Assembly (NCBI RefSeq): GCF_014649395.1
Contig: NZ_BMSY01000003.1
Span: forward strand, 62,001-126,000
Reading direction: 5' to 3'
From: Streptomyces aureoverticillatus
GTDB taxonomy: Bacteria; Actinomycetota; Actinomycetes; Streptomycetales; Streptomycetaceae
DNA: 64,000 nt
Positions 27,538 to 36,275 of the stretch are shown piece after piece. Positions within the stretch are counted from its first letter, which is position 1. Each line of letters opens with the position of its first letter. A model generated the notes under the pieces. That model did not search any database. It worked only from the letters and a program-made list of their open reading frames with translations, and was not told the DNA's origin. The translations under genes were made by a program, and so were the position numbers.

Positions 27538-27779
27538 CCCGCGTACCGCCCCGCGCGAGCACGTCCCGCGGGCCGCGCACCCGAGAACGACCCACGGCCC
27601 CGCACCGGAACGGTGCGGGGCCTCTTCGCGTCTTCCGCCCCAACTTGCCGCTCAACACGGAGTTATCAGGTGCTTGCACACAGTGCACATGTCTTGTGAT
27701 GCTATGACCGCTTTTGACGGATGAGTTGACCGAGATCGACCGAGCTTGATCGAGCTCTGCCGGACTCGCGGGAGAAGGG
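27538..27779 (+). promoter_or_regulatory. Upstream region of sigF-like gene
   Basis: Hairpin GGCCCCGCACCGG-AAC-GGTGCGGGGCC near 27597-27621 probably terminates the Dabb gene. Then an AT-richer stretch (TTATCAGGTGCTTGC, TTGCACACAGTGCACATG around 27660-27690) likely contains the sigma-factor promoter. Confidence 0.55.
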
Positions 27780-28700
27780 GTGGCGTTGACCGTGCCGGCC
27801 AGTTCTGCGCCCGAAGCACTGCCCACCCAGGCCTCCGAGGCGCCGCCCGCCCAAGGGTCCGAGGTGCCCCCCGCCCAGGCGTCCGAAGCACCACAGGACC
27901 GGGCCGCCGAGGCGCCGCCCGCGCGGGCCCCGAGCACCCGGGGCGCCGACACCCGCGCCCTCACCCAGGTCCTGTTCGCCCAGCTCAAGGAGCTCAAGCC
28001 GGGCACCGCGGAGCACAGCAGGGTGCGCGGCGCGCTCATCGAGGCGAACCTGCCGCTGGTGCGGTACGCCGCCGCCCGCTTCCGCAGCCGCAACGAGCCG
28101 ATGGAGGACGTCGTCCAGGTCGGCACCATCGGGCTCATCAACGCCATCGACCGCTTCGACCCCGACCGCGGCGTGCAGTTCCCGACCTTCGCCATGCCCA
28201 CCGTCGTCGGCGAGATCAAGCGGTACTTCCGCGACAACGTGCGCACCGTCCACGTACCGAGGCGGCTGCACGAGCTGTGGGTGCAGGTCACCGGGGCGAC
28301 CGAGGACCTGACCACGGCCTTCGGGCGCTCGCCCACCACCGCGGAGATCGCCGAGCGGCTGCGGATCACCGAGGAGGAGGTGCTCTCCTGCATCGAGGCC
28401 GGGCGTTCGTACCACGCGACGTCCCTGGAGGCCGCGCAGGAGGGCGACGGGCTGCCCGGCCTCGTCGACCGGCTCGGGTACGAGGACCCGGCCCTGGACG
28501 GCGTCGAGCACCGCGATCTCGTCCGCCATCTGCTCGTCCAACTGCCCGAGCGGGAACAGCGGATCCTGCTGCTCCGCTACTACAGCAATCTGACCCAGTC
28601 GCAGATCAGCGCGGAATTGGGCGTTTCCCAGATGCATGTGTCCCGACTGCTGGCCAGAAGCTTCGCGCGGCTTCGGTCCGCAAATCGGATCGAGGCGTAA
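27780..28700 (+). CDS. sigF: RNA polymerase sigma factor, SigB/SigF family
   Basis: 306 residues, GTG start five bases after GGAG. An ~60-residue Ala/Pro-rich N-terminal tail ([17 protein letters not shown]) is unusual. Region 2 is [20 protein letters not shown] then [20 protein letters not shown]; region 3 is [20 protein letters not shown]; region 4 HTH is [20 protein letters not shown] then [19 protein letters not shown]. Tandem SigB-family sigma genes next to tadA and upp match sigF-sigN of S. coelicolor, where SigF acts late in sporulation. Which of the two genes is sigF is taken from gene order and is not proven here. Confidence 0.8.
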   Translation: MALTVPASSAPEALPTQASEAPPAQGSEVPPAQASEAPQDRAAEAPPARAPSTRGADTRALTQVLFAQLKELKPGTAEHSRVRGALIEANLPLVRYAAARFRSRNEPMEDVVQVGTIGLINAIDRFDPDRGVQFPTFAMPTVVGEIKRYFRDNVRTVHVPRRLHELWVQVTGATEDLTTAFGRSPTTAEIAERLRITEEEVLSCIEAGRSYHATSLEAAQEGDGLPGLVDRLGYEDPALDGVEHRDLVRHLLVQLPEREQRILLLRYYSNLTQSQISAELGVSQMHVSRLLARSFARLRSANRIEA

Positions 28701-28790
28701 CCGTATCGGGTGGAACACCTTTTGGCCGTTACCGACGGAGTCGGGGCCGAAAAAGTCTCAGACCCCCTCTTTCCTGCACGGATGTCACCC

Positions 28791-28808
28791 TGACTTGTCG
28801 ACAAGTCA
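28791..28808. promoter_or_regulatory. Perfect 18-bp palindrome upstream of the second sigma gene
   Basis: TGACTTGTCGACAAGTCA, 135 bp before the sigN-like ATG. A second imperfect dyad (CATGTGACATT) follows 20 bp later. A palindrome of this length in a promoter region suggests an operator for a dimeric regulator. Confidence 0.6.
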
Positions 28809-28942
28809 CTACAGCGTGTTGCCGACATGTGACATTCTGCTGGAACCGCGTTTGCCGGGGCCCCACCGCCGGTATTCAGGTGGAGGCTGCGTTCCTTCGG
28901 CGGAGCGCCGGCCGCGACCGTCCGCGACCTCAAGGGGGTGGC

Positions 28943-29818
28943 ATGTCCGCAGACCAGGGCAGCTCGAAGGTGCTCACGCTCACGCTTGAAGACAGTGCGA
29001 GCGAATCAGCGCCCGACGCGCTCAACGGTTCCGAGGCCGTATCCCCGGCCCCGGTAGCCATCGACACCCGCACCCTGTCCCGCTCCCTCTTCCTGCGGCT
29101 CGCCGCGCTCGACCAGGACAGCCCCGAGCGTGCCTACGTCAGAGACACCCTGATCGAGCTGAACCTCCCCCTCGTTCGGTACGCGGCGGCCCGCTTCCGC
29201 AGCCGCAACGAACCGATGGAGGACATCGTCCAGGTCGGCACCATCGGCCTGATCAAGGCGATCGACCGGTTCGACTGCGAACGCGGCGTGGAGTTCCCGA
29301 CGTTCGCGATGCCGACCGTCGTCGGTGAGATCAAGCGCTTCTTCCGGGACACCAGTTGGTCCGTGCGCGTGCCGCGCCGGCTCCAGGAGCTGCGCCTCGC
29401 CCTGACGAAGGCCAGCGACGACCTGGCCCAGCGCCTGGACCGCTCGCCCACGGTGCCCGAACTGGCCGCCGTGCTCGGCGTGTCCGAGGAGGACGTGGTC
29501 GACGGCCTCGCCGTCGGCAACGCGTACACCGCCTCCTCGCTCGACTCGCCCGCCCCCGAGGACGACGGCGGCGAGGGCTCCCTCGCGGACCGCCTCGGGT
29601 ACGAGGACTCGGCCCTGGAGGGCGTCGAGTACCGCGAGTCCCTGAAGCCGCTGCTCGCCAAGCTGCCGCCGCGCGAGCGCCGCATCATCATGCTGCGGTT
29701 CTTCGCGAACATGACGCAGTCGCAGATCGGCGAGGAGGTCGGCATCTCCCAGATGCACGTCTCGCGGCTGCTCACGCGGACGCTGGCGCAGCTGCGGGAA
29801 GGGCTGATCGGGGACTGA
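28943..29818 (+). CDS. sigN: RNA polymerase sigma factor, SigB/SigF family (second of a pair)
   Basis: 291 residues from ATG ([13 protein letters not shown]). Regions 2-4 are nearly identical in layout to the preceding sigma: [59 protein letters not shown]. The pair clearly arose by duplication; identity is highest in region 2 and the -10 recognition helix, so promoter sets may overlap. In S. coelicolor the neighbour of sigF is sigN, linked to development. Separate promoter region of 240 bp. Symbol is by gene order only. Confidence 0.75.
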   Translation: MSADQGSSKVLTLTLEDSASESAPDALNGSEAVSPAPVAIDTRTLSRSLFLRLAALDQDSPERAYVRDTLIELNLPLVRYAAARFRSRNEPMEDIVQVGTIGLIKAIDRFDCERGVEFPTFAMPTVVGEIKRFFRDTSWSVRVPRRLQELRLALTKASDDLAQRLDRSPTVPELAAVLGVSEEDVVDGLAVGNAYTASSLDSPAPEDDGGEGSLADRLGYEDSALEGVEYRESLKPLLAKLPPRERRIIMLRFFANMTQSQIGEEVGISQMHVSRLLTRTLAQLREGLIGD

Positions 29819-29910
29819 CCGCTCGGGCGGACACCCGGCCGTCCCGGCGGGTCGCGCGGATTCCTGCTGACAGGGTTCCTAATTGACGGAGCGTCAGCCA
29901 CACTGGCGCG

Positions 29911-30813
29911 ATGCTTCGTGGTGCGTGGAGAGGCGGACGTGGCCGCCGGGGCGCGATGGCAGGCGCGTCGGCGGTCGTGCTGTGTCTGGGCGGGCTGCTC
30001 GCCGCGTGCGGCGGCGACGGGCGCGACGGCTATGTCGCCACCGGCGCGGCCGGGGACGGCCCGCGGAAGGGCCACGGCGAGGCCGTGGCGCCCAGCGGGG
30101 ACGTGGAGTTCGTGCCGCTGGACGGCAGGCCGTCCGGGAAGCCGCCGGGAGGGCCCGGCGGGACGTCCCCCCGGGAGGGCGGCGGCAAGGGCGCGAGTCC
30201 CGAGGGCGACGGCGAGGGCAACGGCCCCGAGTCCGGCGGCAGTTCCGGTGCGGATTCCGGTTCCGGTTCTGATTCCGGTTCTGGTTCCGGCAGGCCTGCG
30301 GGGCCGGACGGGAAGTCGCCGGACAGCGCCGGGAGTTCGGGCTCCCCCGACGCACCGGGCGGCCGTCCACCCGGCCGTGATGGCGCCGCCGACGACGGTG
30401 ACGGCAGCGACGGCGGCGACGACGAGGGCACCCGCCCCGGCACCCCGGGCGGCAACGACGACGACAGCCGTCCCCCGTCCGCCCCCGGCACCGGCACCCC
30501 GCCCGGCCCTGCCGCCCTCAAGGTCGGCGAGCCCCGGCGTCAGGCCGCCGAAAAGCGCTGGTGCGAGGACGTGACCGTCAGCTTCCGCAACACCGGTGGC
30601 TCACCGGTGCGTTCGGGCAGCGTCACGTTCGGTACGCACATCATCGGCGCCCTCGGCGTGGACTGGGGAACCATCGAGTCCACGCGGAAGCTCCCGGCGC
30701 CCATCGGGGCCGGGAAGACCGTCAAGAAGACTTGGCCGATTTGCGTCGACTGGTGGCGCGTTCCGCTGGGCATGCACGTCGAGACGCGCGACGTCGACGT
30801 GAACTGGAAGTAG
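29911..30813 (+). CDS. Lipoprotein with low-complexity linker and C-terminal beta domain
   Basis: 300 residues. The lipobox is LGGLLAACGGD, with the lipidated Cys at about residue 31. Residues ~50-200 are Gly/Ser/Pro/Asp linker (SGSGSDSGSGSGR and similar). The C-terminal ~100 residues form a compact domain (KRWCEDVTVSFRNTGGSPVR, GSVTFGTHIIGALGVDWG, then KKTWPICVDWWRVPLGMHVE) with two Cys that may pair; the pattern suggests an Ig-like or carbohydrate-binding beta fold. It is probably tethered outside the membrane with the domain held into the wall. Specific function unknown. Confidence 0.75.
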   Translation: MLRGAWRGGRGRRGAMAGASAVVLCLGGLLAACGGDGRDGYVATGAAGDGPRKGHGEAVAPSGDVEFVPLDGRPSGKPPGGPGGTSPREGGGKGASPEGDGEGNGPESGGSSGADSGSGSDSGSGSGRPAGPDGKSPDSAGSSGSPDAPGGRPPGRDGAADDGDGSDGGDDEGTRPGTPGGNDDDSRPPSAPGTGTPPGPAALKVGEPRRQAAEKRWCEDVTVSFRNTGGSPVRSGSVTFGTHIIGALGVDWGTIESTRKLPAPIGAGKTVKKTWPICVDWWRVPLGMHVETRDVDVNWK

Positions 30814-30826
30814 GCGCGGGGCGGTT

Positions 30827-30859
30827 GCCCCGGGCCGGAAGAGCGGCCGCCCGGGGCAG
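30827..30859. terminator. Convergent hairpin terminator
   Basis: TGCCCCGGGC and GCCCGGGGCA pair around 13 bases, between the convergent lipoprotein and small membrane genes. Confidence 0.75.
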
Positions 30860-30867
30860 CGGGACCG

Positions 30868-31089
30868 TTACTTCAGCGCCAGCCAGGCCACCGCCGCCAC
30901 GATCGCGATCGCCGCGATCACGCCGACGATGAGGCCGATGCGGGGCCCCGCCGGGGCCGCCGCCTGCCGCTGGGCGCCACGGCCGCCGCCCTGCGGCGCC
31001 TCGTCGACGAAGGCGCGGAACATCTGGGTGGAGCCCGCCGGGTCCGGCTGACCTTCGGGACCCTGGGGGGCATGGGGGTTGTGTGCCAT
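30868..31089 (-). CDS. Small C-tail-anchored membrane protein
   Basis: 73 residues, ATG start MAHNPHAPQGPEGQ. The first ~50 residues are Pro/Gln/Gly-rich and soluble; a single hydrophobic helix (IGLIVGVIAAIAIVAAVAWL) ends the protein, so it is probably tail-anchored. Conserved in the same place in related genomes as I recall. Function unknown. Confidence 0.7.
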   Translation of the reverse strand: MAHNPHAPQGPEGQPDPAGSTQMFRAFVDEAPQGGGRGAQRQAAAPAGPRIGLIVGVIAAIAIVAAVAWLALK

Positions 31090-31203
31090 GGGGCAGGACC
31101 CTAGCGAATCCCCGCCGCCCGGCCCAACCCCCGCTGACCGGCGACTTTACGGCCGGGGTCCCAGACCTTTACCAGGCCTTTAGCCGGTTGGTCCGGTTTT
31201 AGT

Positions 31204-31246
31204 TTGCCTGCGGCAACCAACTGTCTCTATGGTTGCCCTAAGCAAC
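31204..31246. promoter_or_regulatory. Two MarR-type palindromic operators
   Basis: Site one TTGCCTGCGGCAA (31204-31216) and site two GTTGCCCTAAGCAAC (31232-31246) share TTGC/GCAA half-sites; centres are 29 bp apart. They overlap the -10/-35 region just before the marR start at 31265, which fits autorepression. Confidence 0.7.
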
Positions 31247-31264
31247 GAAAGTGAGGGTGGGTCC

Positions 31265-31759
31265 GTGGCCGCACAGCGTGAATACGAGGAGCTGGCCCGC
31301 CAGCTCAGCGCCATCGGCGCCGTGAAGCGCGGCCTCGGCCGTGGCCTGCCCGCGGACTGCCCGGGCGGCTCCGCCGCCGTGCTCACGCTGCTGCAGCGGC
31401 ACGGCGAGATGCGGATGAGCAGGCTCGCCGAGCTGCTCGCCGTCGACATGTCGGTGACCAGCCGCCATGTCGCGCACGTCGCGGAGCGCGGCTGGATCGA
31501 CCGGGCCCCCGACCCCGCGGACAAGCGCTCGCGGATCCTGCGGCTCACGCCCGCGGGCGAGGACAAGTTCGCGGAGCTGTCCGAGCTGTCCATGCGGACG
31601 CTCGCCCACTACCTGCACGACTGGTCCGACGACGAGGTCGGGCAGTTGAGCGCGTTGCTCGCGCGCCTGCGGGCCAGCTTCGGGGACTGCCGCGCGGCGC
31701 CGGCCCGGCTGCCCGGGCCCCCGCACGCGGCCGAGGAAGCAGCCCGTACACCCGCGTGA
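31265..31759 (+). CDS. MarR-family transcriptional regulator
   Basis: 164 residues from the GTG preceded by GAGGGTGGG; an ATG at 31229 lies inside operator site two and is not used. The winged HTH is RLAELLAVDMSVTSRHVAHV, then DPADKRSRILRLTPAGE is the wing, as in MarR/OhrR. Flanking helices form the dimer. The MFS gene begins 65 bp downstream, so the pair is probably one transcript under the two operators, with the transporter substrate as ligand. The C-terminus is Pro-rich. Confidence 0.9.
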   Translation: MAAQREYEELARQLSAIGAVKRGLGRGLPADCPGGSAAVLTLLQRHGEMRMSRLAELLAVDMSVTSRHVAHVAERGWIDRAPDPADKRSRILRLTPAGEDKFAELSELSMRTLAHYLHDWSDDEVGQLSALLARLRASFGDCRAAPARLPGPPHAAEEAARTPA

Positions 31760-31809
31760 GTACGACTCGTACACCGCGTGAGAACAACCCGTACACCCGC
31801 GTAAGAACC
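31745..31809. repeat. Three copies of a 22-23-bp unit between marR and the MFS gene
   Basis: CGTACACCCGCGTGAGTAC, CGTACACCGCGTGAGAAC and CGTACACCCGCGTAAGAAC begin at 31745, 31768 and 31790. They overlap the last codons of marR and the MFS leader, and end just before AGGAAAAGGAAACCC (ribosome site). Confidence 0.8.
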
Positions 31810-31824
31810 AGGAAAAGGAAACCC

Positions 31825-34407
31825 ATGGCAACATCCACACCGTCCGGTGTGCGGGGCAGCCATGCCAAGCACGGAGCGCACGGCGGACACGGCGGCGGTG
31901 CCGACGGTGCCCCGATGACGCACCGGCAGATCATGGAGGCGCTCTCCGGCCTGCTGCTCGGCATGTTCGTCGCGATCCTCTCGTCGACGATCGTCTCCAA
32001 CGCCCTGCCCGAGATCATCGGTGACCTCGGCGGCGGCCAGTCCGCCTACACCTGGGTGGTCACCGCCGCGCTGCTCTCGATGACGGCGAGCACCCCGCTG
32101 TGGGGCAAGCTCTCCGACCTGTTCAGCAAGAAGACGCTCGTCCAGATAGCCCTGGTCGTCTTCGTGCTCGGGTCGGCCGCGGCCGGTCTCTCGCAGAACG
32201 CCGGAATGCTGATCGCCTGCCGTGTGGTGCAGGGCATCGGCGTCGGCGGTCTGTCGGCCCTCGCCCAGATCGTCATGGCCGCGATGATCTCCCCGCGTGA
32301 GCGCGGGCGTTACTCCGGCTACCTCGGCGCGACCTTCGCCGTCGCCACCGTCGGCGGCCCGCTGCTCGGCGGCGTCATCACCGACACCTCCTGGCTCGGC
32401 TGGCGCTGGTGCTTCTACGTCGGCGTGCCGTTCGCGATCATCGCGCTGATCGTGCTCCAGAAGACCCTGAAGCTGCCCGTCGTGAAGCGGGAAGTGAAGG
32501 TCGACTGGGGCGGCGCCTTCTTCATCACCGCCGCCGTCTCGCTGCTCCTGGTGTGGGTGACGTTCGCGGGCACCGGCGCCGGCAAGAAGTACGAGTGGCT
32601 GTCGTGGCAGACGTACTCGATGGTGGGCGGCGCGATCGTGCTCGGCCTGCTGTTCCTGCTCGTCGAGTCCAAGGCCAGCGAGCCGATCATCCCGCTGCGG
32701 CTGTTCCGCAACCGCACCATCGCGCTGGCCTCGGTCGCCTCGCTGTTCGTGGGTGTCGCGATGTTCGCGGGCACCGTCTTCTTCAGCCAGTACTTCCAGC
32801 TCGCGCGCGGCAAGTCGCCGACGATGTCCGGTGTCATGACGATCCCGATGATCGCGGGCCTGTTCGTCTCGTCCACCGTCTCGGGCCAGTTGATCACCAA
32901 GACGGGCAGGTGGAAGGCCTGGCTGGTCAGCGGTGGTGTGCTGCTGACCGCCGGTCTGGGTCTGCTCGGCACCATGCGGTACGACACCGCGTACTGGCAC
33001 ATCGCCTGCTACATGGTCCTGATGGGCCTCGGCATCGGCATGATGATGCAGAACCTGGTGCTGTGCACGCAGAACCAGGTCGCGCCGGCGGACATCGGCG
33101 CCGCCAGCTCCGTCGTCACCTTCTTCCGGTCCCTCGGCGGTGCCATGGGTGTCTCGGCGCTCGGCGCCGTGATGTCCACGCGCATCACCGACTACGTCAA
33201 GGACGGCGTCGCCGACCTCGGTCCGAAGGGCGCCGCGTTCGGCCACGGCGGCACCGGCGGTGGCGGCATCCCGGACCTGGACGCGCTGCCCGCGCCGTTC
33301 CGGACCGTGATGGAGAGCGCGTACGGCCACGGCATCGCGGACGTGTTCCTGATCGCCGCGCCGATCGCGTTCGCCGCGTTCCTCGTGACGCTGTTCATCA
33401 AGGAAGTGCCGCTGAAGACGGCGGGGGCGATGGCGCAGGCCGCCGAGTCGCCCTCCCCCGCTCCCGCGGCGGCCCCCGGCGCCGCGGCCGCCGGCCCGGA
33501 CGCCGAGGAGCCCGTGCTCGCCTCCGTGGCCGCGCACACCGGGCCCACGGCTGAAACCGGTCCCGAGGGCACCCAGCGGCTCGCCGCCGTGGCGTCCGTC
33601 GCGGGCGCGGGCTCCGGTGACGCTCCCGCGCAGGCCACCGGCGGTGTCCCGGTCCGCGGCTTCGTCCGCGGCGCCGAGAGCGCGCCCGTGCCGCGCGCCG
33701 CGGTCACGCTGATCTCGCTCGGCGGCCGGCAGGTGGGCCGCGCGGTCGCCCAGGACGACGGCTCGTACGCGGTGGACGCGCCCGGCGCCGGTTCGTACGT
33801 CCTGATCGCCTCCGCCGACGGCTTCCAGCCGCAGGCGTCGACCGTCGTGGTCGGCGAGGAGCCGCTCGCGTACGACCTGCTGCTCAGCGGCACCAGCGGG
33901 CTCAGCGGCATCGTGCGCACCGCCGACGCGAAGCTGCCCGTGGCCGGCGCGATGGTCGTCGTGACCGACGTGCGCGGCGACGTGCTCGCCACCGGATCCT
34001 CCGGCGAGCAGGGCGACTTCGCCTTCGCCGAGCTGGTGCCCGGGCCCGTGACCGTCGCCGTGAACGCGGCGGGCCACCGGCCGGTGGCGCTGCCCGTCGA
34101 GGTGTCCGGCGTGGGCGTCACCCGCGTCGAGGTCGAACTGCGCTCCGGCGCGCGGGTGCTCGGCACCGTGCGGGCCGCGGGTGCGCCGCTGAACGGCGCC
34201 CGCGTCACCCTCGTGGACGCGGCCGGCAACGTCGTGGCCACCGCCACGACCGGCGCGGACGGCGAGTACGCCTTCACCGACCTGGACGGCGGCGAGTACA
34301 CGGTCATCGCGACCGGGTACCCGCCCGTGGCCACCGGCCTGACGGTCGGGGGCGACGGCGGCGTCGTCGACGGGCACGACATCGAACTCGCCCACCCGGG
34401 CGAGTAG
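31825..34407 (+). CDS. DHA2-type MFS transporter fused to carboxypeptidase-regulatory-like domains
   Basis: 860 residues from ATG (MATSTPSGVRGSHAKHG). Residues ~30-540 form a 14-helix drug/H+ antiporter: motif A-like GKLSDLFSKKTLVQ, motif C GATFAVATVGGPLLGGVITD, ending AAPIAFAAFLVTLFIKEVPL. The long C-terminal part (about 600-860) consists of three beta domains: VRGFVRGAESAPVPRAAVTL, SGIVRTADAKLPVAGAMVVV and GTVRAAGAPLNGARVTLVDA each open a module with the G-x-V-x-x-x-G-x-P-x-x-A pattern of carboxypeptidase regulatory-like domains, and the last carries DGEYAFTDLDGGEYTVIATG. Normal family length is ~500. The next gene shares the same domain type. Export with surface or substrate binding is inferred. 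Confidence 0.85.
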   Translation: MATSTPSGVRGSHAKHGAHGGHGGGADGAPMTHRQIMEALSGLLLGMFVAILSSTIVSNALPEIIGDLGGGQSAYTWVVTAALLSMTASTPLWGKLSDLFSKKTLVQIALVVFVLGSAAAGLSQNAGMLIACRVVQGIGVGGLSALAQIVMAAMISPRERGRYSGYLGATFAVATVGGPLLGGVITDTSWLGWRWCFYVGVPFAIIALIVLQKTLKLPVVKREVKVDWGGAFFITAAVSLLLVWVTFAGTGAGKKYEWLSWQTYSMVGGAIVLGLLFLLVESKASEPIIPLRLFRNRTIALASVASLFVGVAMFAGTVFFSQYFQLARGKSPTMSGVMTIPMIAGLFVSSTVSGQLITKTGRWKAWLVSGGVLLTAGLGLLGTMRYDTAYWHIACYMVLMGLGIGMMMQNLVLCTQNQVAPADIGAASSVVTFFRSLGGAMGVSALGAVMSTRITDYVKDGVADLGPKGAAFGHGGTGGGGIPDLDALPAPFRTVMESAYGHGIADVFLIAAPIAFAAFLVTLFIKEVPLKTAGAMAQAAESPSPAPAAAPGAAAAGPDAEEPVLASVAAHTGPTAETGPEGTQRLAAVASVAGAGSGDAPAQATGGVPVRGFVRGAESAPVPRAAVTLISLGGRQVGRAVAQDDGSYAVDAPGAGSYVLIASADGFQPQASTVVVGEEPLAYDLLLSGTSGLSGIVRTADAKLPVAGAMVVVTDVRGDVLATGSSGEQGDFAFAELVPGPVTVAVNAAGHRPVALPVEVSGVGVTRVEVELRSGARVLGTVRAAGAPLNGARVTLVDAAGNVVATATTGADGEYAFTDLDGGEYTVIATGYPPVATGLTVGGDGGVVDGHDIELAHPGE

Positions 34408-34463
34408 TTGACCCCGCCCTGGGCCGCGCTTTGAGCGGACGCGGCCCCGGGGCGGTGCGGTAG

Positions 34464-34535
34464 GGCCCCCGGGACGGTGGCGACGCGACGGTTGGGGACG
34501 GCCGGTCGCCACCGCCGGGGGCCGATTGCATTTTT
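34464..34535 (+). terminator. Strong hairpin with T-run after the MFS fusion gene
   Basis: Arms GGCCCCCGG-CGGTGGCGAC and GTCGCCACCGCCGGGGGCC (small bulge) flank ~20 bases; GATTGCATTTTT follows. This separates the YceI gene from the MFS transcript or attenuates it. Confidence 0.8.
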
Positions 34536-34557
34536 AGACCTCTGCAAGGAGAAAAAC

Positions 34558-35376
34558 GTGGGACTCAACGCGCGGATCCGGACTCGGGACGGCTGGGCGG
34601 TGCCGCACGCCGTCGTGACGGTCACGGACATGACGGGTGCGCAGGTGCTGCGTGCCGGGGCCGACGGGGAGGGCGTGGTGCGGGACGCCACGGAGCTGGC
34701 CGCCGGGCCGTACACCGTCATCGTCACCGCCGTCGGGTACGCGCCCGCCGCCTCCACCGCCCTCGTCACCGCGAGCGGGCGGGCCGACGTGGGCGACGTG
34801 GTCCTCGCCCGCGCCGGGGGCACGGAGCTGCCGCCGCCCGGGCCCTGGACCATCGACCCCGTCCACTCGTCCGTGGCCGCCGTCGCCCAGCACCTGGGGA
34901 TCTCCAGCGTGCGCGGGCGGTTCGACGAGTTCTCCGGGCGGGTCGAGATCGCCGAGGACCTGGAGAAGTCGCGGGTCGAGGCGGTGATCCAGGCCGCGTC
35001 CGTCGACACGGGCAACGGGATGCGCGACGGGCACCTGAAGTCCGCCGACTTCCTGGACGTGGAGACGTACCCGGAGATCACCTACCGGTCGACCGGCCTC
35101 GAACCCGCCGGGTCCGACCGGTGGACGGTGCACGGCGAACTCGGCATGCACGGCGTCGTGCGCCCCGTCGACCTCGACCTGGCCTACCTCGGCACCGGCG
35201 CCGACCCCTGGGGCGGCACCCGCGCGGCCTTCCGCGCCACCGCCGAGCTGCGCCGCGAGGACTTCGCCATGAACTACAACCAGGTCCTCCAGGCGGGCAT
35301 CTCCGCGATCGGCACGACGCTGCGGGTGGAGCTGGACATCCAGGCCGTGCAGGGGGAGAGCCTGCCGCAGGGCTGA
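34558..35376 (+). CDS. YceI-family protein with N-terminal carboxypeptidase-regulatory-like domain
   Basis: 272 residues from a GTG after AAGGAGAAAAAC. Residues 1-90 are one beta module (ARIRTRDGWAVPHAVVTVTD, AGPYTVIVTAVGYAPAAS), the same type as the modules of the preceding MFS protein. Residues ~100-270 are a YceI lipocalin-like barrel: WTIDPVHSSVAAVAQHLGIS, DVETYPEITYRSTGLEPAG, FAMNYNQVLQAGISAIGTTL, the usual isoprenoid-quinone-binding family. No signal peptide is visible. YceI proteins bind polyprenoids; a link to membrane stress or lipid transport is inferred. It shares the neighbour's domain, so the two probably work together. Confidence 0.85.
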   Translation: MGLNARIRTRDGWAVPHAVVTVTDMTGAQVLRAGADGEGVVRDATELAAGPYTVIVTAVGYAPAASTALVTASGRADVGDVVLARAGGTELPPPGPWTIDPVHSSVAAVAQHLGISSVRGRFDEFSGRVEIAEDLEKSRVEAVIQAASVDTGNGMRDGHLKSADFLDVETYPEITYRSTGLEPAGSDRWTVHGELGMHGVVRPVDLDLAYLGTGADPWGGTRAAFRATAELRREDFAMNYNQVLQAGISAIGTTLRVELDIQAVQGESLPQG

Positions 35377-35417
35377 CCTGAGGCGCGCCCCCTCCTGGAG
35401 GCGTCGATCCGGCGGCG

Positions 35418-36191
35418 TCAGTCCCGGTCGAGGAGCGCCTCGATGCCCGCGATCATCAGGTCGAGGGCGATCGTGAAGTCCCGTTCCCACATCTCGGGGA
35501 CGGTGCCCTCGCTGCGGGACTCCATCAGTTCCGCGGCGGACCGCACCGCCTCGTTGCCGGCGAGTTCCTCGTTCACGCTGCCGACCGCGTCCCGGAAGTA
35601 CTCGTCCTGGGTCATCCCCGCGGCCGCGCACCGGGCGAGGAAGTGCCCCTCGATGGTCCCGAACCCGTACACGAACTGGAACACCGCGGCGATCGCCCCG
35701 TTCTGGCGGTGGGGCGTGAGCCCGGTGTTCCGTACGGCGCGCTGGATGGCGAGGGAGAACTCCAGCCAGTTCGGCCCGATGTTCAGGAACTCGCCGATCA
35801 GCGGCGACACCCAGGGGTGGCGGACCAGCAGGTCCCGGTATCCGGCGGCCAGTTCGCGGAGCTGTTCGCGCCACTCGTCGGGCGCGGCCTCGGCGTCGGG
35901 CAGCCGCAGCTCCGCGGCCACCCGGTCGAGCGCCAGCTCCAGCAGGTCGTCCTTGGTGTCCACGTACCAGTACACGGACATCGCCGTCACGTTCAGCTCG
36001 GCGGCGAGCCGGCGCATGGAGAACTTGGCGAGGCCCTCCGCGTCCAGGAGCCGGACGGTGGCCTCGGTGATGCGGTCCCGGTCCAGGCCGGCCGGCTGGT
36101 CCCCCCTGCGGCTCGTGGCACGCGGCGCCTTGCCCTCCAGCCAGACGCTCGTGCGCGCCGCTCGCTTCGCGCGGTCGGCCGGCTTCGCCAT
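35418..36191 (-). CDS. TetR-family regulator with TetR_C (drug-repressor) domain
   Basis: 257 residues. An N-terminal basic tail (~30 residues) precedes the HTH: ITEATVRLLDAEGLAKFSMR, then RLAAELNVTAMSVYWYVDTK. The C-terminal domain resembles tetracycline-repressor ligand domains (AGYRDLLVRHPWVSPLIGEF, VRSAAELMESRSEGTVPEMW). It follows the MFS gene on the same strand by 84 bp, so both are likely one operon with the operator at 37868-37903. The regulator then represses its own efflux pump until the drug binds. Confidence 0.92.
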   Translation of the reverse strand: MAKPADRAKRAARTSVWLEGKAPRATSRRGDQPAGLDRDRITEATVRLLDAEGLAKFSMRRLAAELNVTAMSVYWYVDTKDDLLELALDRVAAELRLPDAEAAPDEWREQLRELAAGYRDLLVRHPWVSPLIGEFLNIGPNWLEFSLAIQRAVRNTGLTPHRQNGAIAAVFQFVYGFGTIEGHFLARCAAAGMTQDEYFRDAVGSVNEELAGNEAVRSAAELMESRSEGTVPEMWERDFTIALDLMIAGIEALLDRD

Positions 36192-36275
36192 GGCGCACCT
36201 TCCTGGTACGGATGCTCGTGCTGTTCCCGGTGGTGGGGAGCGGTGGCCGGAGCGATCCGGCCACCCGCCCCGATG

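Noticed and set aside
31229-31264. ATG at 31229 as the marR start
   Set aside because: It lies in the second palindromic operator and lacks a ribosome site; GTG at 31265 has GAGGGTGGG upstream.
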